From NCBI RefSeq assembly GCF_920888515.1, contig NZ_CAKKTM010000355.1:1-48488 (forward strand): 48,488 nucleotides of DNA, given 5' to 3'. This DNA comes from Protofrankia sp. CiP1_Cm_nod1. GTDB taxonomy: Bacteria > Actinomycetota > Actinomycetes > Frankiales > Frankiaceae. How positions within the stretch are numbered: position 1 is the first letter of the stretch; every line of letters begins with the position of its first letter. Below are positions 32,888 to 43,218 of this stretch, one piece after another. The notes below the pieces were generated by a model that searched no databases, was not told the origin of the DNA, and worked only from the letters and a program-made list of their open reading frames with translations. Made by a program: the position numbers and the translations under genes.

Positions 32888-33526
32888 TCACTGGAGGAGG
32901 TAGATGGTCGCGTACAGGCCGATCCAGACGACGTCGACGAAGTGCCAGTAGTACGACGTCACGATCGCGGACGTCGCCTTCTCGGGCGTGAACCTGCCGT
33001 AGGTCGACCGGGCGAGCACGATCACGAAGGCGACGAGCCCGCCGATGACATGCAGGCCGTGGAAGCCGGTCGTGAGGTAGTACACGGACCCGTAGGCATG
33101 GGACGAGATCGAGAACTCGTTCTCGCGGAAGTACTCCCACGCCTGGCCGCCGACGAACACCAGGCCCATGAGCAGGGTGATGACGTACCAGCGGCGCAGC
33201 CCGTAGACGTCACCGCGCTCGGCCGCGAACACGCCGAGCTGGCAGGTCAGGCTGGAGAGCACCAGGATCGTCGTGAAGAAGAGCGCGAAGCCGACGTGCA
33301 GGTGGACCGGGCCGTACTCGGACCCCGCGGGAACGCCGGTGACCGGCGGCCAGTTGTCGCTGTCGACCGACCGGATCGTGTAGTACATCGCGAACAGGGC
33401 CGCGAAGAACATCAGCTCCGATGACAGCCACACGATCGTCCCCACGGAAACCATCGAGGGACGGTTGGCCGTGGGGTGCGGCGGCGGAGCTTTCTCAAGG
33501 ACGGAGGCGGAGGCCACGTCGGTCAT
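32888..33526 (-). CDS. ctaE: Cytochrome c oxidase subunit III CtaE
   Basis: 212 residues from ATG 33526 ([20 protein letters not shown]); the frame extends upstream without homology. Five membrane helices, lacking the first two of the mitochondrial protein: [100 protein letters not shown]. First gene of the ctaE-qcrCAB operon, whose promoter must lie in the 104 bp shared with the divergent ctaG gene. Confidence 0.95.
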   Translation of the reverse strand: MTDVASASVLEKAPPPHPTANRPSMVSVGTIVWLSSELMFFAALFAMYYTIRSVDSDNWPPVTGVPAGSEYGPVHLHVGFALFFTTILVLSSLTCQLGVFAAERGDVYGLRRWYVITLLMGLVFVGGQAWEYFRENEFSISSHAYGSVYYLTTGFHGLHVIGGLVAFVIVLARSTYGRFTPEKATSAIVTSYYWHFVDVVWIGLYATIYLLQ

Positions 33527-33630
33527 TCTGGCACGCGATCCGCCAGGCGCCACCGTAGGTTCGACATTCGGTAGGACTACGAGCTGTCGAGGGTTCGGCC
33601 GAACCCCCGTCCAGCCCCGATCGGAGTGAG

Positions 33631-34803
33631 GTGAAAGGGCCTGTGACCAGTCCCGGTGCCCTTGCCGCGGCAGGCGCGGGAAGCCTGCTCGCATCGTCCG
33701 GGCAGGGAGAACTTCCACCGCCACCGACCGTCGGACGGATGCTGCTGCACCTCTCGCCGGAACCCGGCCCGCTGCTGCTGGTCGCCCTCATGGGCGGGCT
33801 GTACCTGTTCGGCGTGAGCAGACTCACAGATCGCGGAGACGCCTGGAGCCGCTGGCGGACCGCCTCCTGGCTGGCCGGCCTGCTGGTGGTCGCCTATGCG
33901 CTCGTCGGCGGGATAGCCGCCTACGACACCGCCCTGTTCAGCGCACACGCCGTCCAGCACATGTTGCTCGGCACGGTCGCGCCCATCCCGCTCGCGCTGG
34001 GCGCCCCCGTGACACTGGCGCTGCGGGCCCTGCCGCTGCGCCCCCGCCGGCTGCTGGTGAGGCTGCTGCACAGCCGGGTGGCGCGGGTGGCCGCCTTCCC
34101 GCTGGTCGGCTTCGCCGTGTTCATCGTGAGCCTCTACGGGCTGTACTTCACCAGCCTGTACGAGGCGTCGCTGCGGCACCCGGTGCTCCACCTGTTCCTG
34201 CACGCGCACTTCCTGGCCGTCGGCTGCCTGTTCTACTGGCCGATCATCGGGCTCGACCCGATGCCGGGACGGCTGCCGTACTGGGGGCGGCTGCTCCTGC
34301 TGTTCGTGACCTTCCCGATGCACGCGCTGTGGGCGCTGGCGATGTTCACCACCGACGAGGTCTTCGCCGCGGACTGGTACACCGCGCTCGGCCGGACCTG
34401 GGGGTCCAGCCCGCTCAGCGACCAGCAGACCGGCGCCGGGCTGATGTGGGCCGCCGGCGAGATCGTCGGCGCTCTGGTGTTCATCGCGCTGTTCATCCAG
34501 TGGTCGCGGGCGGACGACCGGGAGGCCGCCCGCGAGGACCGCCGCCTGGACCGGCTGCTCGACGCCGCCACCGGCCCTGCCCGGCCCCGCCCGGACGCGC
34601 CCGGGCAGCCGCGGGATGCGGGGCGGGAACGGGATGCGGAAGAGGGGCCCGGGCCCGCGCCGCAGAGCGACCCCGAAGCCGAGCTGCTCGCCCGGGAGGC
34701 GGCCTACAACGCCTGGCTGGCCCGGCTCGCCGCGAGCGACACCGCCGCCCCGCGCCGGCCCGCGACCGTCCGTGACCAGACGCGGGGGACGGAACAGGGC
34801 TGA
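33631..34803 (+). CDS. ctaG: CtaG-type cytochrome c oxidase assembly protein
   Basis: 390 residues from GTG 33631 with GGAG 5 nt upstream. Caa3_CtaG family: about seven membrane helices with conserved His in [40 protein letters not shown] and [15 protein letters not shown], thought to assist copper delivery to the oxidase. The last 90 residues are cytoplasmic and charged ([16 protein letters not shown]). Divergent from ctaE, so both may share control. Convergent with the DUF3501 gene. Confidence 0.92.
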   Translation: MKGPVTSPGALAAAGAGSLLASSGQGELPPPPTVGRMLLHLSPEPGPLLLVALMGGLYLFGVSRLTDRGDAWSRWRTASWLAGLLVVAYALVGGIAAYDTALFSAHAVQHMLLGTVAPIPLALGAPVTLALRALPLRPRRLLVRLLHSRVARVAAFPLVGFAVFIVSLYGLYFTSLYEASLRHPVLHLFLHAHFLAVGCLFYWPIIGLDPMPGRLPYWGRLLLLFVTFPMHALWALAMFTTDEVFAADWYTALGRTWGSSPLSDQQTGAGLMWAAGEIVGALVFIALFIQWSRADDREAAREDRRLDRLLDAATGPARPRPDAPGQPRDAGRERDAEEGPGPAPQSDPEAELLAREAAYNAWLARLAASDTAAPRRPATVRDQTRGTEQG

Positions 34804-34840
34804 CGAGGCCGCTGCCGGGTCCGGGCCGCGGCATCCGCCT

Positions 34841-34886
34841 CGCCGCCAGCCGTCCCGCCGCCAGCCGTCCCGCCGCCAGCCGGCGG
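34841..34886. repeat. 15-bp tandem repeat and short hairpin between ctaG and DUF3501 genes
   Basis: CGCCGCCAGCCGTCC twice plus a partial third copy (34841-34881); the partial copy continues into a CCGCC-AGCC-GGCGG hairpin (34873-34886). Lying between convergent genes, it may serve as a weak bidirectional terminator. No T-run. Confidence 0.4.
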
Positions 34887-34891
34887 GGCGG

Positions 34892-35488
34892 CTAACCGCG
34901 TAGCGAGAGGTCCGCGATCAGGGACGTCCTGGTCGCGCCGGTGACCGGTGTCGCCTCGTTGTACGCGGGGTGGTCAACCACCAGCTCGACCGGCACGGCC
35001 GGATCCCGGAAGGCGTCCCGGGTGGCGTCGTTGAGGAGGAACCGCAGCATGTGCACGGACACGGTCTGGCTCGGGACGTCCGGGTCCTCGTCGGGGCTGA
35101 GGACCTCCTCGGCCGGCGCCGGTACGCCGCCGATCTCCAGCCGGATGCTGCGCTGCACACCGGCCAGCCGCTCCAGCTCCGCGCGCACGGTGTCCAGGAC
35201 GTCGAGCTCGATGAACAGGGTGGCGGTCAGCGTGTGGCTGGAGGGCAGCAGGCGGGAATAGATGTCGATCTCATGGGCGACCTCCGAGGGGTCGCGCAGC
35301 CGTTCGGTGTAGACCATCTCCTGCACCTGGTAGCGCAGGGTCTGCTCGTTCTCGAACTCGAACAGGAGCATGTCGCCGACCCGGATTCGGCGCTCCGCCC
35401 GCACGGGCAGGATGCGGGCGCGCAGGCTCGGCCGTTGGGCGGAGTAGGCCTCGGGGTCGGTGATGATGTCGGCAACACTGAGCGCCAT
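34892..35488 (-). CDS. DUF3501 family protein
   Basis: 198 residues from ATG 35488 ([20 protein letters not shown]). Family features: [40 protein letters not shown], then [20 protein letters not shown] and a final [16 protein letters not shown]. Function unknown; the family is repeatedly found with rubrerythrin and iron-sulfur proteins, as here, which suggests a part in peroxide or iron defence. Separated from the rubrerythrin gene by 253 bp with a terminator, so it has its own promoter. Confidence 0.9.
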   Translation of the reverse strand: MALSVADIITDPEAYSAQRPSLRARILPVRAERRIRVGDMLLFEFENEQTLRYQVQEMVYTERLRDPSEVAHEIDIYSRLLPSSHTLTATLFIELDVLDTVRAELERLAGVQRSIRLEIGGVPAPAEEVLSPDEDPDVPSQTVSVHMLRFLLNDATRDAFRDPAVPVELVVDHPAYNEATPVTGATRTSLIADLSLRG

Positions 35489-35636
35489 CGTTGGGACTCC
35501 CTGACGATCATCGAAGGCATGGGCGGCGCGCCGGATCTTACGCCGGCATCCGCCAGATCGTGAAGCGGCCGGGAGGCCGTCCGCCGGGCGCACGCCGGCA
35601 ACGTGGACCGGCGACATCACGTGCCGACAACGTGGA

Positions 35637-35677
35637 CCGGCCGGGGCGGACGCGACTCGTGCGTCCACCCCGGCCGG
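35637..35677 (-). terminator. Hairpin terminator after rubrerythrin gene
   Basis: Inverted repeat with 17-nt arms and one mismatch (35637-35653 and 35661-35677) and a 7-nt loop, 65 bp downstream of the rubrerythrin stop. GC-rich hairpins without T-runs commonly end transcription in actinobacteria. Two direct copies of CAACGTGGACCGG lie next to it at 35599 and 35628. Confidence 0.7.
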
Positions 35678-35741
35678 ATACCCTCTCGGCGGCAGGCGGC
35701 CCCGCCCCGGTGACGGCCCGAAGCGGTGCGGCCCGCCGGAG

Positions 35742-36176
<435 letters not shown>

Positions 36177-36345
36177 GGGTGCTCCTTCTTCGAGTACGGT
36201 CACCTCTGGTAACGAGGCGAGTCCTTCGGGTGCGGCCGTCCGGGATGACGGCGACCGCTCGGATTGAGTGGCTCGTGGCGGCGCGGGAAACCCCGGGTGG
36301 GACACCGGCCGCGCGACAGCCGATGGTCTTCAGGGCTACCGGTGA

Positions 36346-36750
36346 TCAGCCACCCGGTCGACAGGACGGACACAGGCCACGCAACTGCAGGTCGTAGCCT
36401 GTGATCGCGAAGCCGGTGCTGTGCGCGAGCTCGTTGACGATCATCTCTACCGGGCTTGGCAGATCGATGTCCACGGCTCGTCCGCAGCGGTCACAGACCA
36501 GATGGTCGTGACGGCTGGTGTTCCCGTCGTAGCGGGCTGCCGTACCGTTGCCGAGGCTGAGCTCACGGGCCTGCCCGGCCTGGACGAGCAGCCCCAGGGA
36601 CCGATAGACGGTGGCAGCGCCGATACCTGGCGCGACTTCCCGGACGCGGTCGTAGACCTCGGCCGCCGTCGGGTGGCTGTGGACGGCCCGAAGCACCTCC
36701 AGCACCGCACGGCGCTGGGGGGTGAGGCGGAGATCCTGCTGGCCGTCCAT
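36346..36750 (-). CDS. Fur/PerR family metalloregulator
   Basis: 134 residues from ATG 36750 (MDGQQDLRLTPQRRAVLEVL). A GTG at 36831 would add 27 residues read through two 15-bp direct repeats (NIGRDNIGRD); I prefer the shorter form, which matches family length. Winged helix: ATVYRSLGLLVQAGQA. Regulatory metal ligands: HDHLVCDRCG near 84-93; structural Cys pair CPSC near 129. Closer to PerR/Zur-like forms than to classical Fur by eye, but the metal cannot be told. A Fur-type box lies upstream; the rubrerythrin gene is next to it. Confidence 0.9.
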   Translation of the reverse strand: MDGQQDLRLTPQRRAVLEVLRAVHSHPTAAEVYDRVREVAPGIGAATVYRSLGLLVQAGQARELSLGNGTAARYDGNTSRHDHLVCDRCGRAVDIDLPSPVEMIVNELAHSTGFAITGYDLQLRGLCPSCRPGG

Positions 36751-36878
36751 GTCACGTCCGATGTTGTCACGCCCGATGTTGTCGGTACGCCCGCCCCCGC
36801 CCCGCCCGGCCATCCGCGATTGTCTTGTCACGTTTGGTCACAGCCGGTCGCGACGAGTTCTGTCATGATCGACAACTT

Positions 36879-36893
36879 TGAGAACGAGTCTCA
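36879..36893. promoter_or_regulatory. Fur-family box
   Basis: TGAGAACGAGTCTCA fits the 7-1-7 Fur/PerR/Zur consensus at TGA-x-AA-xx-A-x-T-x-TCA, within a markedly AT-rich stretch (36868-36903). It is 48 bp upstream of GTG 36831 and 129 bp upstream of ATG 36750, placed for autoregulation of the Fur-family gene. Confidence 0.7.
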
Positions 36894-36903
36894 TTATCTA
36901 CCA

Positions 36904-37191
36904 GAGAAGGCGGCTCCCGTAAACCCGCCACGCCCGCGCTGGCGGCGCGGGCGATGACACATCGGCATCCTCCCTGCGTGTCCCGCACAGCATCGGTGCC
37001 GCGGCCGTGGGCGTCACCCGTCGGCACGATCGGATACCCTGCGGGCGGGCTGCTGCCACAGGTGCGCATCGCACCATGGGCGCACACCCGCCATGGGCGC
37101 ACACCGCCGCGGTCGCGGTGCGCGGCTCCTTGACGCTCCCCTCGGGCGCCATCCCGCCGACGGCCGCTTCGAGTGAAAGGCCTGCGGCCGC
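36904..37191. other. Intergenic region between fur-like gene and receiver gene
   Basis: No gene. Contains CCATGGGCGCACACC twice (37074-37104, roughly 17 bp apart). Presumed leader of the rightward receiver-trpD pair. Confidence 0.35.
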
Positions 37192-37611
37192 ATGAGTACC
37201 GTTCTCGTGTACGCGGACAAGCCCGAGGTCCGGGAGCGGGTGAAGCTCGCCATCGGCCCGCTTCCCGACCGCGAGCTCGGCATCCTGGAGTTCCTGGACG
37301 CCGCGGACGGCCCGTCCGTGATCGACGCGGTCGACCACGGGGAGGCCGACATCTGCGTCCTGGACGCCGAGGCCGCCCCCAGCGGTGGCATGGGCCTGTC
37401 CCGGCAGCTCAAGAACGAGGTCCCCGACTGCCCGCCCACCGTCCTGCTGGTCGCCCGCCGTGACGACCGCTGGCTGGCGAGCTGGTCCCTGGCGGACGCG
37501 GTGGTCACCCACCCGGTCGACCCCGCCGAGCTCACCGAGGCCGTCGTCACACTGCTGCGCCGCCGGCACGCGCCGGCACCCCGCGCGCAGTCCTCCCCCG
37601 CCCACCACTGA
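37192..37611 (+). CDS. Atypical response-regulator receiver domain protein
   Basis: 139 residues from ATG 37192. Receiver-like fold: MSTVLVYADKPEVRERVKLA, DICVLDAEAAPSGGMGLSRQ, PPTVLLVARRDDRWLASWSL, ADAVVTHPVDPAELTEAVVT. The phospho-acceptor-like Asp is present (VLDAEA), but the N-terminal acidic pair is reduced to one Asp (YADK) and the conserved Lys before Pro is His (THPVD), so phosphorylation control is doubtful. No output domain and no kinase nearby. It precedes trpD by 110 bp; the same neighbour occurs in other actinobacteria as I recall. Confidence 0.82.
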   Translation: MSTVLVYADKPEVRERVKLAIGPLPDRELGILEFLDAADGPSVIDAVDHGEADICVLDAEAAPSGGMGLSRQLKNEVPDCPPTVLLVARRDDRWLASWSLADAVVTHPVDPAELTEAVVTLLRRRHAPAPRAQSSPAHH

Positions 37612-37721
37612 CGCGGCCCGCCCCGGCGGCCGCGCCCGGAACGGCCCGGGAGCGGCCGGGCCATCGGGAACAACCAGACGCCGGAAGCAACCGGATACGA
37701 CCACAGCGGGGAAAGACAGGG

Positions 37722-38879
37722 ATGACGGCCACGCCAACGGGCACGCAGCCAGCAGGCACGCAGCCAACGGGCACGAACAGCGACGAGCCGGCCAGCCCCA
37801 CACCCGCTGGCCCGCCGAGCTGGGCCGAGCTTCTCACGGCGCTCCTGCGCGGGGAGGCACTGGGCGCCGAGGAGACCGGCTGGGCGATGCGGCAGATCAT
37901 GTCCGGCGCGGCGTCACCCGCCCGGATCGCCGGCTTCGCGGTGGCGCTACGGGCCAAGGGTGAGACCGCCGAGGAGGTCCGCGGCCTGGTCGAGGCGATG
38001 CTCGAGCACGCCGCGCCGCTGGAGGTCTCCGACGACGTCCGGGAACGCGCGGTGGACACCTGCGGTACCGGCGGAGACCGGTCACATTCGGTGAACATAT
38101 CGACCATGGCGGCGCTCCTGGTCGCCGGATCCGGCATCCCCGTGATCAAACACGGCAACCGGGCCGCGTCCTCGCTGTGCGGAACGGCCGACCTGCTGGA
38201 GGAGCTCGGCGTCGTCATCGACCTGCCGCCGGCCGCCGTCGGCACCTGCCTGGCCCGGGCCGGCGCGGCCTTCTGCTTCGCCCCGGTCTTCCATCCGGCC
38301 ATGCGCCACGCGGCCGGGACGCGCAGCGAGCTCGGCGTGCCCACCTTCTTCAACATCCTCGGGCCGCTGACCAACCCGGGCCGGCCCGCGTCCCAGGCCA
38401 TCGGGGTCGCCGACCCGCGGCTGGCCCCGGTCGTCGCGGGCGTGCTCGCCGCGCGTGGCACCCGTGGCCTGGTGTTCCGGGGCGACGACGGGCTCGACGA
38501 GCTCACGCCGGCGACCACGTCGACGGTGTGGGTGGTCAGGGGCGGCACGGTCCGGCAGGAGATCTTCGACCCACGGACGGTGGGCATCCAGCCCGGCGAC
38601 CCCGCGGAACTGCGGGGTGGTGACGCCGCCCACAACGCCGAGGTCGCCCGTGTCCTGCTGGCCGGGCGTCGCGGGCTGGTGCGCGACGCCGTCCTGCTGG
38701 CCGCCGCGGCGGCTCTGGTCGCCGCCACCGGGCCGACCGCCGCCCCGGTGGGCGAGCAGATCCAGCGTCAGCTCGGCCGGGCCGCGTGGTCGCTGGATTC
38801 CGGCGCGGCAGAAGCCGCGCTGGGACGCTGGGTCAGGACGAGCCAGGCGGCTGTCGCCGCCGCGTCCACCAGCGCCTGA
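37722..38879 (+). CDS. trpD: Anthranilate phosphoribosyltransferase
   Basis: 385 residues from ATG 37722. Transfers phosphoribosyl from PRPP to anthranilate in tryptophan synthesis. The PRPP motif VDTCGTGGDRSHSVNIST near 111 and the anthranilate-site KHGNRAASSLCGTADLLEEL near 142 are intact, as is GVPTFFNILGPLTNPGRP. The first 30 residues are a Thr/Gly/Pro repeat extension (TPTGTQPAGTQPTGT) not found in the enzyme core. No other trp genes are in the window, as in M. tuberculosis where trpD (Rv2192c) also lies apart. Confidence 0.96.
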   Translation: MTATPTGTQPAGTQPTGTNSDEPASPTPAGPPSWAELLTALLRGEALGAEETGWAMRQIMSGAASPARIAGFAVALRAKGETAEEVRGLVEAMLEHAAPLEVSDDVRERAVDTCGTGGDRSHSVNISTMAALLVAGSGIPVIKHGNRAASSLCGTADLLEELGVVIDLPPAAVGTCLARAGAAFCFAPVFHPAMRHAAGTRSELGVPTFFNILGPLTNPGRPASQAIGVADPRLAPVVAGVLAARGTRGLVFRGDDGLDELTPATTSTVWVVRGGTVRQEIFDPRTVGIQPGDPAELRGGDAAHNAEVARVLLAGRRGLVRDAVLLAAAAALVAATGPTAAPVGEQIQRQLGRAAWSLDSGAAEAALGRWVRTSQAAVAAASTSA

Positions 38880-39015
38880 GGCCAGCGCCCACAGGACAGG
38901 GCGGGCCGGCCCTGTCGCAGCTTCGTCGCCGTCCGCGCGTGGGCGCGACCGGCACCCGGGCCCTGTTCCCGGTGGGCCCGGTGAGCCGCTGTCCGGCCCA
39001 CCGGGAACCTGTCGA

Positions 39016-39417
39016 TCAGTCCTCGGGGACGGGTGGCTGCCACAGGTTCTCGAACAGCAGGCCTGTGACGAAGAACAGCGTCAGCAGCCCGCCGATCAGA
39101 GCGAGCCAGACACCGAAGACGATGCCGAGGCCGACCAGGCTGGCACTGAGGGCGATGAAGACCGGGTAGTAGCTGCCCGGGGTGAAGTGCCCGAGCTCCC
39201 CGGCCCCGTCGGCGACCTCGGCGTCGGGCAGGTCCTGCGGGCGCGCCCCGATCCGGCGGGCGGTGAACAGCAGGTAGCCACCGACCAGCAGGCCGAGGCC
39301 GCCGCACAGCGCCAACGCGACGGTGCCGGTCGGATCCTGTGACGTGAACCAGTAGACCACGTCGACCACCGCGCAGAAAATCGTGAACACGAGGAAGACC
39401 ACGCCTTCGATCTTCAT
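39016..39417 (-). CDS. ctaF: Cytochrome c oxidase subunit IV CtaF
   Basis: 133 residues from ATG 39417. Four membrane helices (VVFLVFTIFCAVVDVVYWF; VALALCGGLGLLVGGYLLF; YYPVFIALSASLVGLGIVFG; LALIGGLLTLFFVTGLLF) and the actinobacterial connecting loop RRIGARPQDLPDAEVADGAG. It is the small fourth subunit of the actinobacterial aa3 oxidase. It lies 49 bp after ctaD and ends the ctaC-ctaD-ctaF operon, convergent with trpD. Confidence 0.93.
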   Translation of the reverse strand: MKIEGVVFLVFTIFCAVVDVVYWFTSQDPTGTVALALCGGLGLLVGGYLLFTARRIGARPQDLPDAEVADGAGELGHFTPGSYYPVFIALSASLVGLGIVFGVWLALIGGLLTLFFVTGLLFENLWQPPVPED

Positions 39418-39466
39418 GGCTACTGCTCCTCCCTTTCAGCTGCTTTCCCGCCGGCCCACGGGCCGG

Positions 39467-41143
39467 CTATCTGATTTCGGGTGTGGCGTGGTAGTCGACT
39501 CGGCCCGCCGCCTGCGGATAGTGCAGGTCGAAGGCCGGCCGTTCCGAGCGGATACGCGGCAGCGAGCGGAAGTTGTGGCGCGGCGGCGGGCAGGACGTCG
39601 CCCATTCCAGGGAGTTCCCGTAGCCCCACGGGTCGTCCACGACGGCCAGCTCGCCCTTCTTGTACGAACGCCAGACGTTGTAGATGAACGGCAGGGTCGA
39701 GGTGGCCAGCAGGAGCGCGCCGGCCGTGGAGATCGTGTTGTAGGTGGTGAAACCGTCGGTGGGCGCGTAGTCGGCGACCCGGCGCGGCATGCCCTTCACA
39801 CCCAGCCAGTGCTGGATCAGGAAGGTGAGGTGGAAGCCGAAGAACAACGTCCAGAAATGGATCTTCCCGAGCTTCTCGTCGAGCAGCCGCCCGGTGACCT
39901 TGGGGAACCAGAAGTAGATCCCGGCGTACGCGGCGAAGACCACCGAGCCGAAGACGACGTAATGGAAGTGCGCGACCACGAAGTAGCTGTCGCTGACGTG
40001 GAAGTCGATCGGCGGGCTGGCCAGCAGCACACCGGTGAGACCGCCGAAGAGGAATGTCACGAGGAAGCCCAGCGCGAACAGCATCGGCGTCTCGAAGGTG
40101 ATCTGCCCGCGCCACAGGGTGCCGATCCAGTTGAAGTACTTCATGCCGGTCGGCACCGCGATGAGGAAGGAGAGGAAGGCGAAGAACGGCAGCAGGACGG
40201 CGCCGGTGGCGAACATGTGGTGTGCCCACACCGCCACCGACAGCGCGCCGATACCGACCGTCGCGAAGACCAGGCCCTTGTACCCGAACAGCGGCTTGCG
40301 GGAGAAGACCGGCAGCACCTCGCTGATGATGCCGAAGAACGGCAGGGCGATGATGTAGACCTCGGGATGGCCGAAGAACCAGAACAGGTGCTGCCACAGG
40401 ATCGCGCCGCCGTTGGCCGCGTCGAATATGTGCGCGCCCAGCCGGCGGTCCGCCTCAAGCCCGAGCAGCGCGCCGGTGAGGACCGGGAAGGCTACCAGCA
40501 CCAGGATCGAGGTGATCAGGAAGTTCCAGCAGAAGATGGGCAGCCGGAACATCGTCATCCCAGGCGCCCGCAGGCAGAGGATCGTCGTGATCATGTTGAC
40601 CGCGCCGAGGATGGTGCCCAGGCCCGACAGCGCCAGGCCGAGAATCCACAGGTCGGCACCGGCCCCCGGTGAATAGACCGAGTTGTTCAGCGGCGCGTAG
40701 GCGAACCAGCCGAAGTCCGCCGCGCCACCCGGGGTCAGGAATCCCGCGACGACGGTCAGGCTGCCGAAAAGGAAGAACCAGTAGGACAGCGCGTTCAGCC
40801 GGGGGAAGGCCACGTCCGGCGAGCCGATCTGCAGCGGTATCAGGAAGTTCGCGAACGCGAACGCCATAGGCGTGGCGAACATCAGCAGCATCAGCGTGCC
40901 GTGCATCGTGAACAGCTGGTTGAACTGCTCGTTCGACAGGACCTGCAGACCGGGCCGGGCGAGCTCGATCCGCATCAGCTCAGCCATGATCCCGGCGAAC
41001 AGGAAGAAGGCGAAGGCGGTCACGCCGTACATCACGGCGATGTCCTTGTGGGACGTCGTCCGCAGGTAGCCGAGCAGGTTCGTCCGCGGCCTGGTGTGGA
41101 GATCCTCGACGTGGCCGGCCGGCGGCTCGTGCACCAGTGTCAC
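39467..41143 (-). CDS. ctaD: Cytochrome c oxidase subunit I CtaD
   Basis: 558 residues from GTG 41143, whose GTGA overlaps the ctaC stop. Catalytic subunit of the aa3 oxidase with twelve membrane helices. Visible: heme a ligand in [16 protein letters not shown], the CuB/Tyr loop [17 protein letters not shown] with the cross-linked His-Tyr pair, the CuB histidines in [11 protein letters not shown]-channel residues in [16 protein letters not shown], and the heme a3 and a ligands in [16 protein letters not shown]-terminal tail is about 60 residues. Intact. Confidence 0.98.
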   Translation of the reverse strand: MTLVHEPPAGHVEDLHTRPRTNLLGYLRTTSHKDIAVMYGVTAFAFFLFAGIMAELMRIELARPGLQVLSNEQFNQLFTMHGTLMLLMFATPMAFAFANFLIPLQIGSPDVAFPRLNALSYWFFLFGSLTVVAGFLTPGGAADFGWFAYAPLNNSVYSPGAGADLWILGLALSGLGTILGAVNMITTILCLRAPGMTMFRLPIFCWNFLITSILVLVAFPVLTGALLGLEADRRLGAHIFDAANGGAILWQHLFWFFGHPEVYIIALPFFGIISEVLPVFSRKPLFGYKGLVFATVGIGALSVAVWAHHMFATGAVLLPFFAFLSFLIAVPTGMKYFNWIGTLWRGQITFETPMLFALGFLVTFLFGGLTGVLLASPPIDFHVSDSYFVVAHFHYVVFGSVVFAAYAGIYFWFPKVTGRLLDEKLGKIHFWTLFFGFHLTFLIQHWLGVKGMPRRVADYAPTDGFTTYNTISTAGALLLATSTLPFIYNVWRSYKKGELAVVDDPWGYGNSLEWATSCPPPRHNFRSLPRIRSERPAFDLHYPQAAGRVDYHATPEIR

Positions 41144-42096
41144 TGTCGGCTCCCGGAGGTGTTCGGTACGGCGGATGTCTGCGCGGGCGCCCCGGCGGCG
41201 GTGACTGTGGCCGGGGTCACGTCCGAGACCGGGCGGGTCCGTTCGGCGATGAACCGGTCGTACTCGTCACCGGGGACCACCTTGACGGAGAAGTTCATCC
41301 GGTCGTGGTCGACCCCGCACAGTTCCGCGCAACGGCCCACAAAGGTGCCGGTCTTGGTGATCGTGAGCTGGAACTGGTTGATCCGGCCGGGGATCACGTC
41401 CCGCTTGAACAGGAAGTCGGGCACCCAGAAGGAGTGGATCACGTCCGTCGAGGTCTCGATGAAACGGATCGTCCGGCCCTGCGGGAGCACCAGGACGGCC
41501 GGCTCCCCGGGCTTGCCGGTGACCTCGATCGGGGCGGTGCCGTCGCGGCCGGTGTCGAGATAGCGGAACTGCCAGTTCCAACGGAAACCGATCACATTGA
41601 TCGTGACGTCCGGGTCGGGTGGCAGCCGGTTGATCTCGATCTCGTCCCGGGCCGTGTAGTAGAACAGCCCGGCTACGATGACCAGGGGCACGACCGTGTA
41701 GAGGATCTCGACCGGCAGGTTGTAGCGGACCTGCCGCGGCAGGTCGTCCGACCGCTTCCGGAACACGGTGATCGCGTAGAAGATCAGGCCCCAGGTGAAC
41801 ACGCCCACGGCGAGCGCCGCGATCGAGGAGCCCTGCCACAGGTTCAGGATGCGCGGTGTCTGGTCCGTCACTCCGTCGGGGAAACCGAAGTTGGGAACAT
41901 CACACCCGGTCGCGGTCATGACAAGCAGCGCGAGCCCGGCCATCAGGGCCAGGCGGCGGCGCCACGGACGGGCGCGGGCGGCGCGGTGATCAGAACCTCG
42001 CGCGCGGTTCGTGCTCCCCGCCCGGGCAGCGTCGGAGGCGGCCGCTTCCTCGACATCGGCGGGCAACGGCCGAGGTCGGCCGAAGGATCGGGTCAC
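41140..42096 (-). CDS. ctaC: Cytochrome c oxidase subunit II CtaC, lipoprotein
   Basis: 318 residues from GTG 42096, preceded by GGGAGG at 9 nt; the upstream GTG 42138 is not supported. A lipobox (VMTATGC, Cys 65) marks a lipoprotein, with about 50 basic, disordered residues before the signal helix. Two membrane helices follow ([39 protein letters not shown]). The CuA site is [12 protein letters not shown] at 256-267, complete. It receives electrons from the QcrC hemes. First gene of ctaCDF. Confidence 0.96.
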   Translation of the reverse strand: MTRSFGRPRPLPADVEEAAASDAARAGSTNRARGSDHRAARARPWRRRLALMAGLALLVMTATGCDVPNFGFPDGVTDQTPRILNLWQGSSIAALAVGVFTWGLIFYAITVFRKRSDDLPRQVRYNLPVEILYTVVPLVIVAGLFYYTARDEIEINRLPPDPDVTINVIGFRWNWQFRYLDTGRDGTAPIEVTGKPGEPAVLVLPQGRTIRFIETSTDVIHSFWVPDFLFKRDVIPGRINQFQLTITKTGTFVGRCAELCGVDHDRMNFSVKVVPGDEYDRFIAERTRPVSDVTPATVTAAGAPAQTSAVPNTSGSRQ

Positions 42097-42368
42097 CAGG
42101 TCCTGCCTCCCACGAATGCGCCGGCCCAGGCGAACCAACCGGGCCTGGCGCAGGGCTCTTCGACAAGCTGTAGATGCTGCGGCAGGAGCGTATCCCAGCT
42201 ACCCGTCCGGCATCACGCCAGAGCCTCAGGAGGTGACCCCTTCCGCCCCGAGGAAGGCCGCCCGGAGCGCCTCCCGCGCCGGCGAAGGCATCCCGGACAA
42301 CCCGCCGGAGCACCTTTTCGCTCCGCCGCCGGCTTGCGGTGCGACAAACGGCCCGCCGCAGCCCGCGG

Positions 42369-42803
42369 CTACGGAGGCTTCCCGAATCCGTGGCCGGAGG
42401 ACGCCTGTGCCTCCACCGCGAGGACGCCAGGAAGATCGGCGAAACGGGCCTTGGCGTCATGGCTGAGGACGATCCGTCCGGTCTCGGCCGCATGGGCCGC
42501 AATGATCAGATCGTGGGCGCCGCGACGCCGTCCGATCCGGCGCGCGGCCACGATGAGACGGGCGTGGTGAGCTGCCGTGCTCTGCGTGTAGTCCAGCACG
42601 TCCAGCACGGACGTCATGGCGGCCAGCGCCCGTGAACGCTGGGCGGCCCTGGCCGCGGTGTCGGCCAGTTCGATCCCCACCCGATACTCGGCGATCGACA
42701 CGGCCGCGGCCGCGAGCTCGTCGTCGTCCAGGGCGGCGCGGTCGACCGTTCCCCGCTCGTAGGCGATGAGGATGCTGGTGTCGAGGATCAGGCGGCGGCC
42801 CAC
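42369..42803 (-). CDS. vapC: PIN-domain toxin (VapC)
   Basis: 144 residues from GTG 42803, overlapping the antitoxin gene by 16 bp. PIN residues: LILDTSILIAYERG near 8, E in VSIAEYRVGIELA near 39, D in GAHDLIIAAHAAETGRIVLS near 96, D in SHDAKARFADLPG near 115. Normal length, intact. Its partner is a Phd/YefM-type antitoxin rather than ribbon-helix-helix. It lies outside the main island, between ctaC and the cysteine desulfurase gene. Confidence 0.93.
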   Translation of the reverse strand: MGRRLILDTSILIAYERGTVDRAALDDDELAAAAVSIAEYRVGIELADTAARAAQRSRALAAMTSVLDVLDYTQSTAAHHARLIVAARRIGRRRGAHDLIIAAHAAETGRIVLSHDAKARFADLPGVLAVEAQASSGHGFGKPP

Positions 42804-43045
42804 GGGTCGCCCTCGTCCACGGCCAGGTGACCGACCGCCTCCGCGATGTCCGCCTCGAAGGTGTCATCCGGTGGCGTGGTGCCGACAAGCACGGCTCGAA
42901 GGTCGGCTCCGGTCCGCCGACGCGCCGGCCTAATTTCCGCGATTGTACGGTTACCTCGCGTAATTGTGATGGTCTCGCCGGCCTCGATCGCGTCAAGCAG
43001 ATCCGAGAACCCGCGGGACGCCTCGGTCGCCGTTACAGTGCGCAT
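42788..43045 (-). CDS. vapB: Phd/YefM-type antitoxin (VapB)
   Basis: 85 residues from ATG 43045; an ATG four codons earlier (MLVV) is possible. MRTVTATEASRGFSDLLDAI and EAGETITITRGNRTIAEIRP are the Phd/YefM fold (A-S-R-G-F-S-D-L-L-D). The C-terminal part (PDDTFEADIAEAVGHLAVDE) should bind the toxin. AT-rich ATATCTGAAAATCAGATAC just upstream contains the inverted repeat ATCTGAAAATCAGAT, a likely autoregulatory operator. Confidence 0.92.
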   Translation of the reverse strand: MRTVTATEASRGFSDLLDAIEAGETITITRGNRTIAEIRPARRRTGADLRAVLVGTTPPDDTFEADIAEAVGHLAVDEGDPWAAA

Positions 43046-43054
43046 GACCACCAA

Positions 43055-43072
43055 CATATCTGAAAATCAGAT
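43055..43072. promoter_or_regulatory. vapBC operator-like inverted repeat
   Basis: TATCTGAAAATCAGATA: 7-bp arms TATCTGA / TCAGATA around AAA, immediately upstream of the antitoxin start and strikingly AT-rich. A natural site for Phd/YefM binding. Confidence 0.65.
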
Positions 43073-43171
43073 ACAGGCACGTGGCTGCTGAGAGGAAACG
43101 TAACCACCCGCGGAAATGCAACTGGACCGTGGTTACATTTGAGCCCGACGGACGTGAGCCCACCGATCGCC

Positions 43172-43217
43172 GGGCTACGGGCTACGGGCTACGGGCTACG
43201 GGCTACGGGCTACGGGC
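43172..43217. repeat. Heptanucleotide tandem repeat GGGCTAC x6
   Basis: Six perfect copies (43172-43213) plus GGGC, ending one base before the ATG at 43219. The unit length is not a multiple of three, and the repeat occupies the place where the ribosome site should be. Confidence 0.95.
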
Positions 43218-43218
43218 A

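Noticed and set aside
35599-35640. Direct repeats CAACGTGGACCGG as regulatory sites of the DUF3501 gene
   Set aside because: Only two copies, and one overlaps the terminator hairpin; no independent support.
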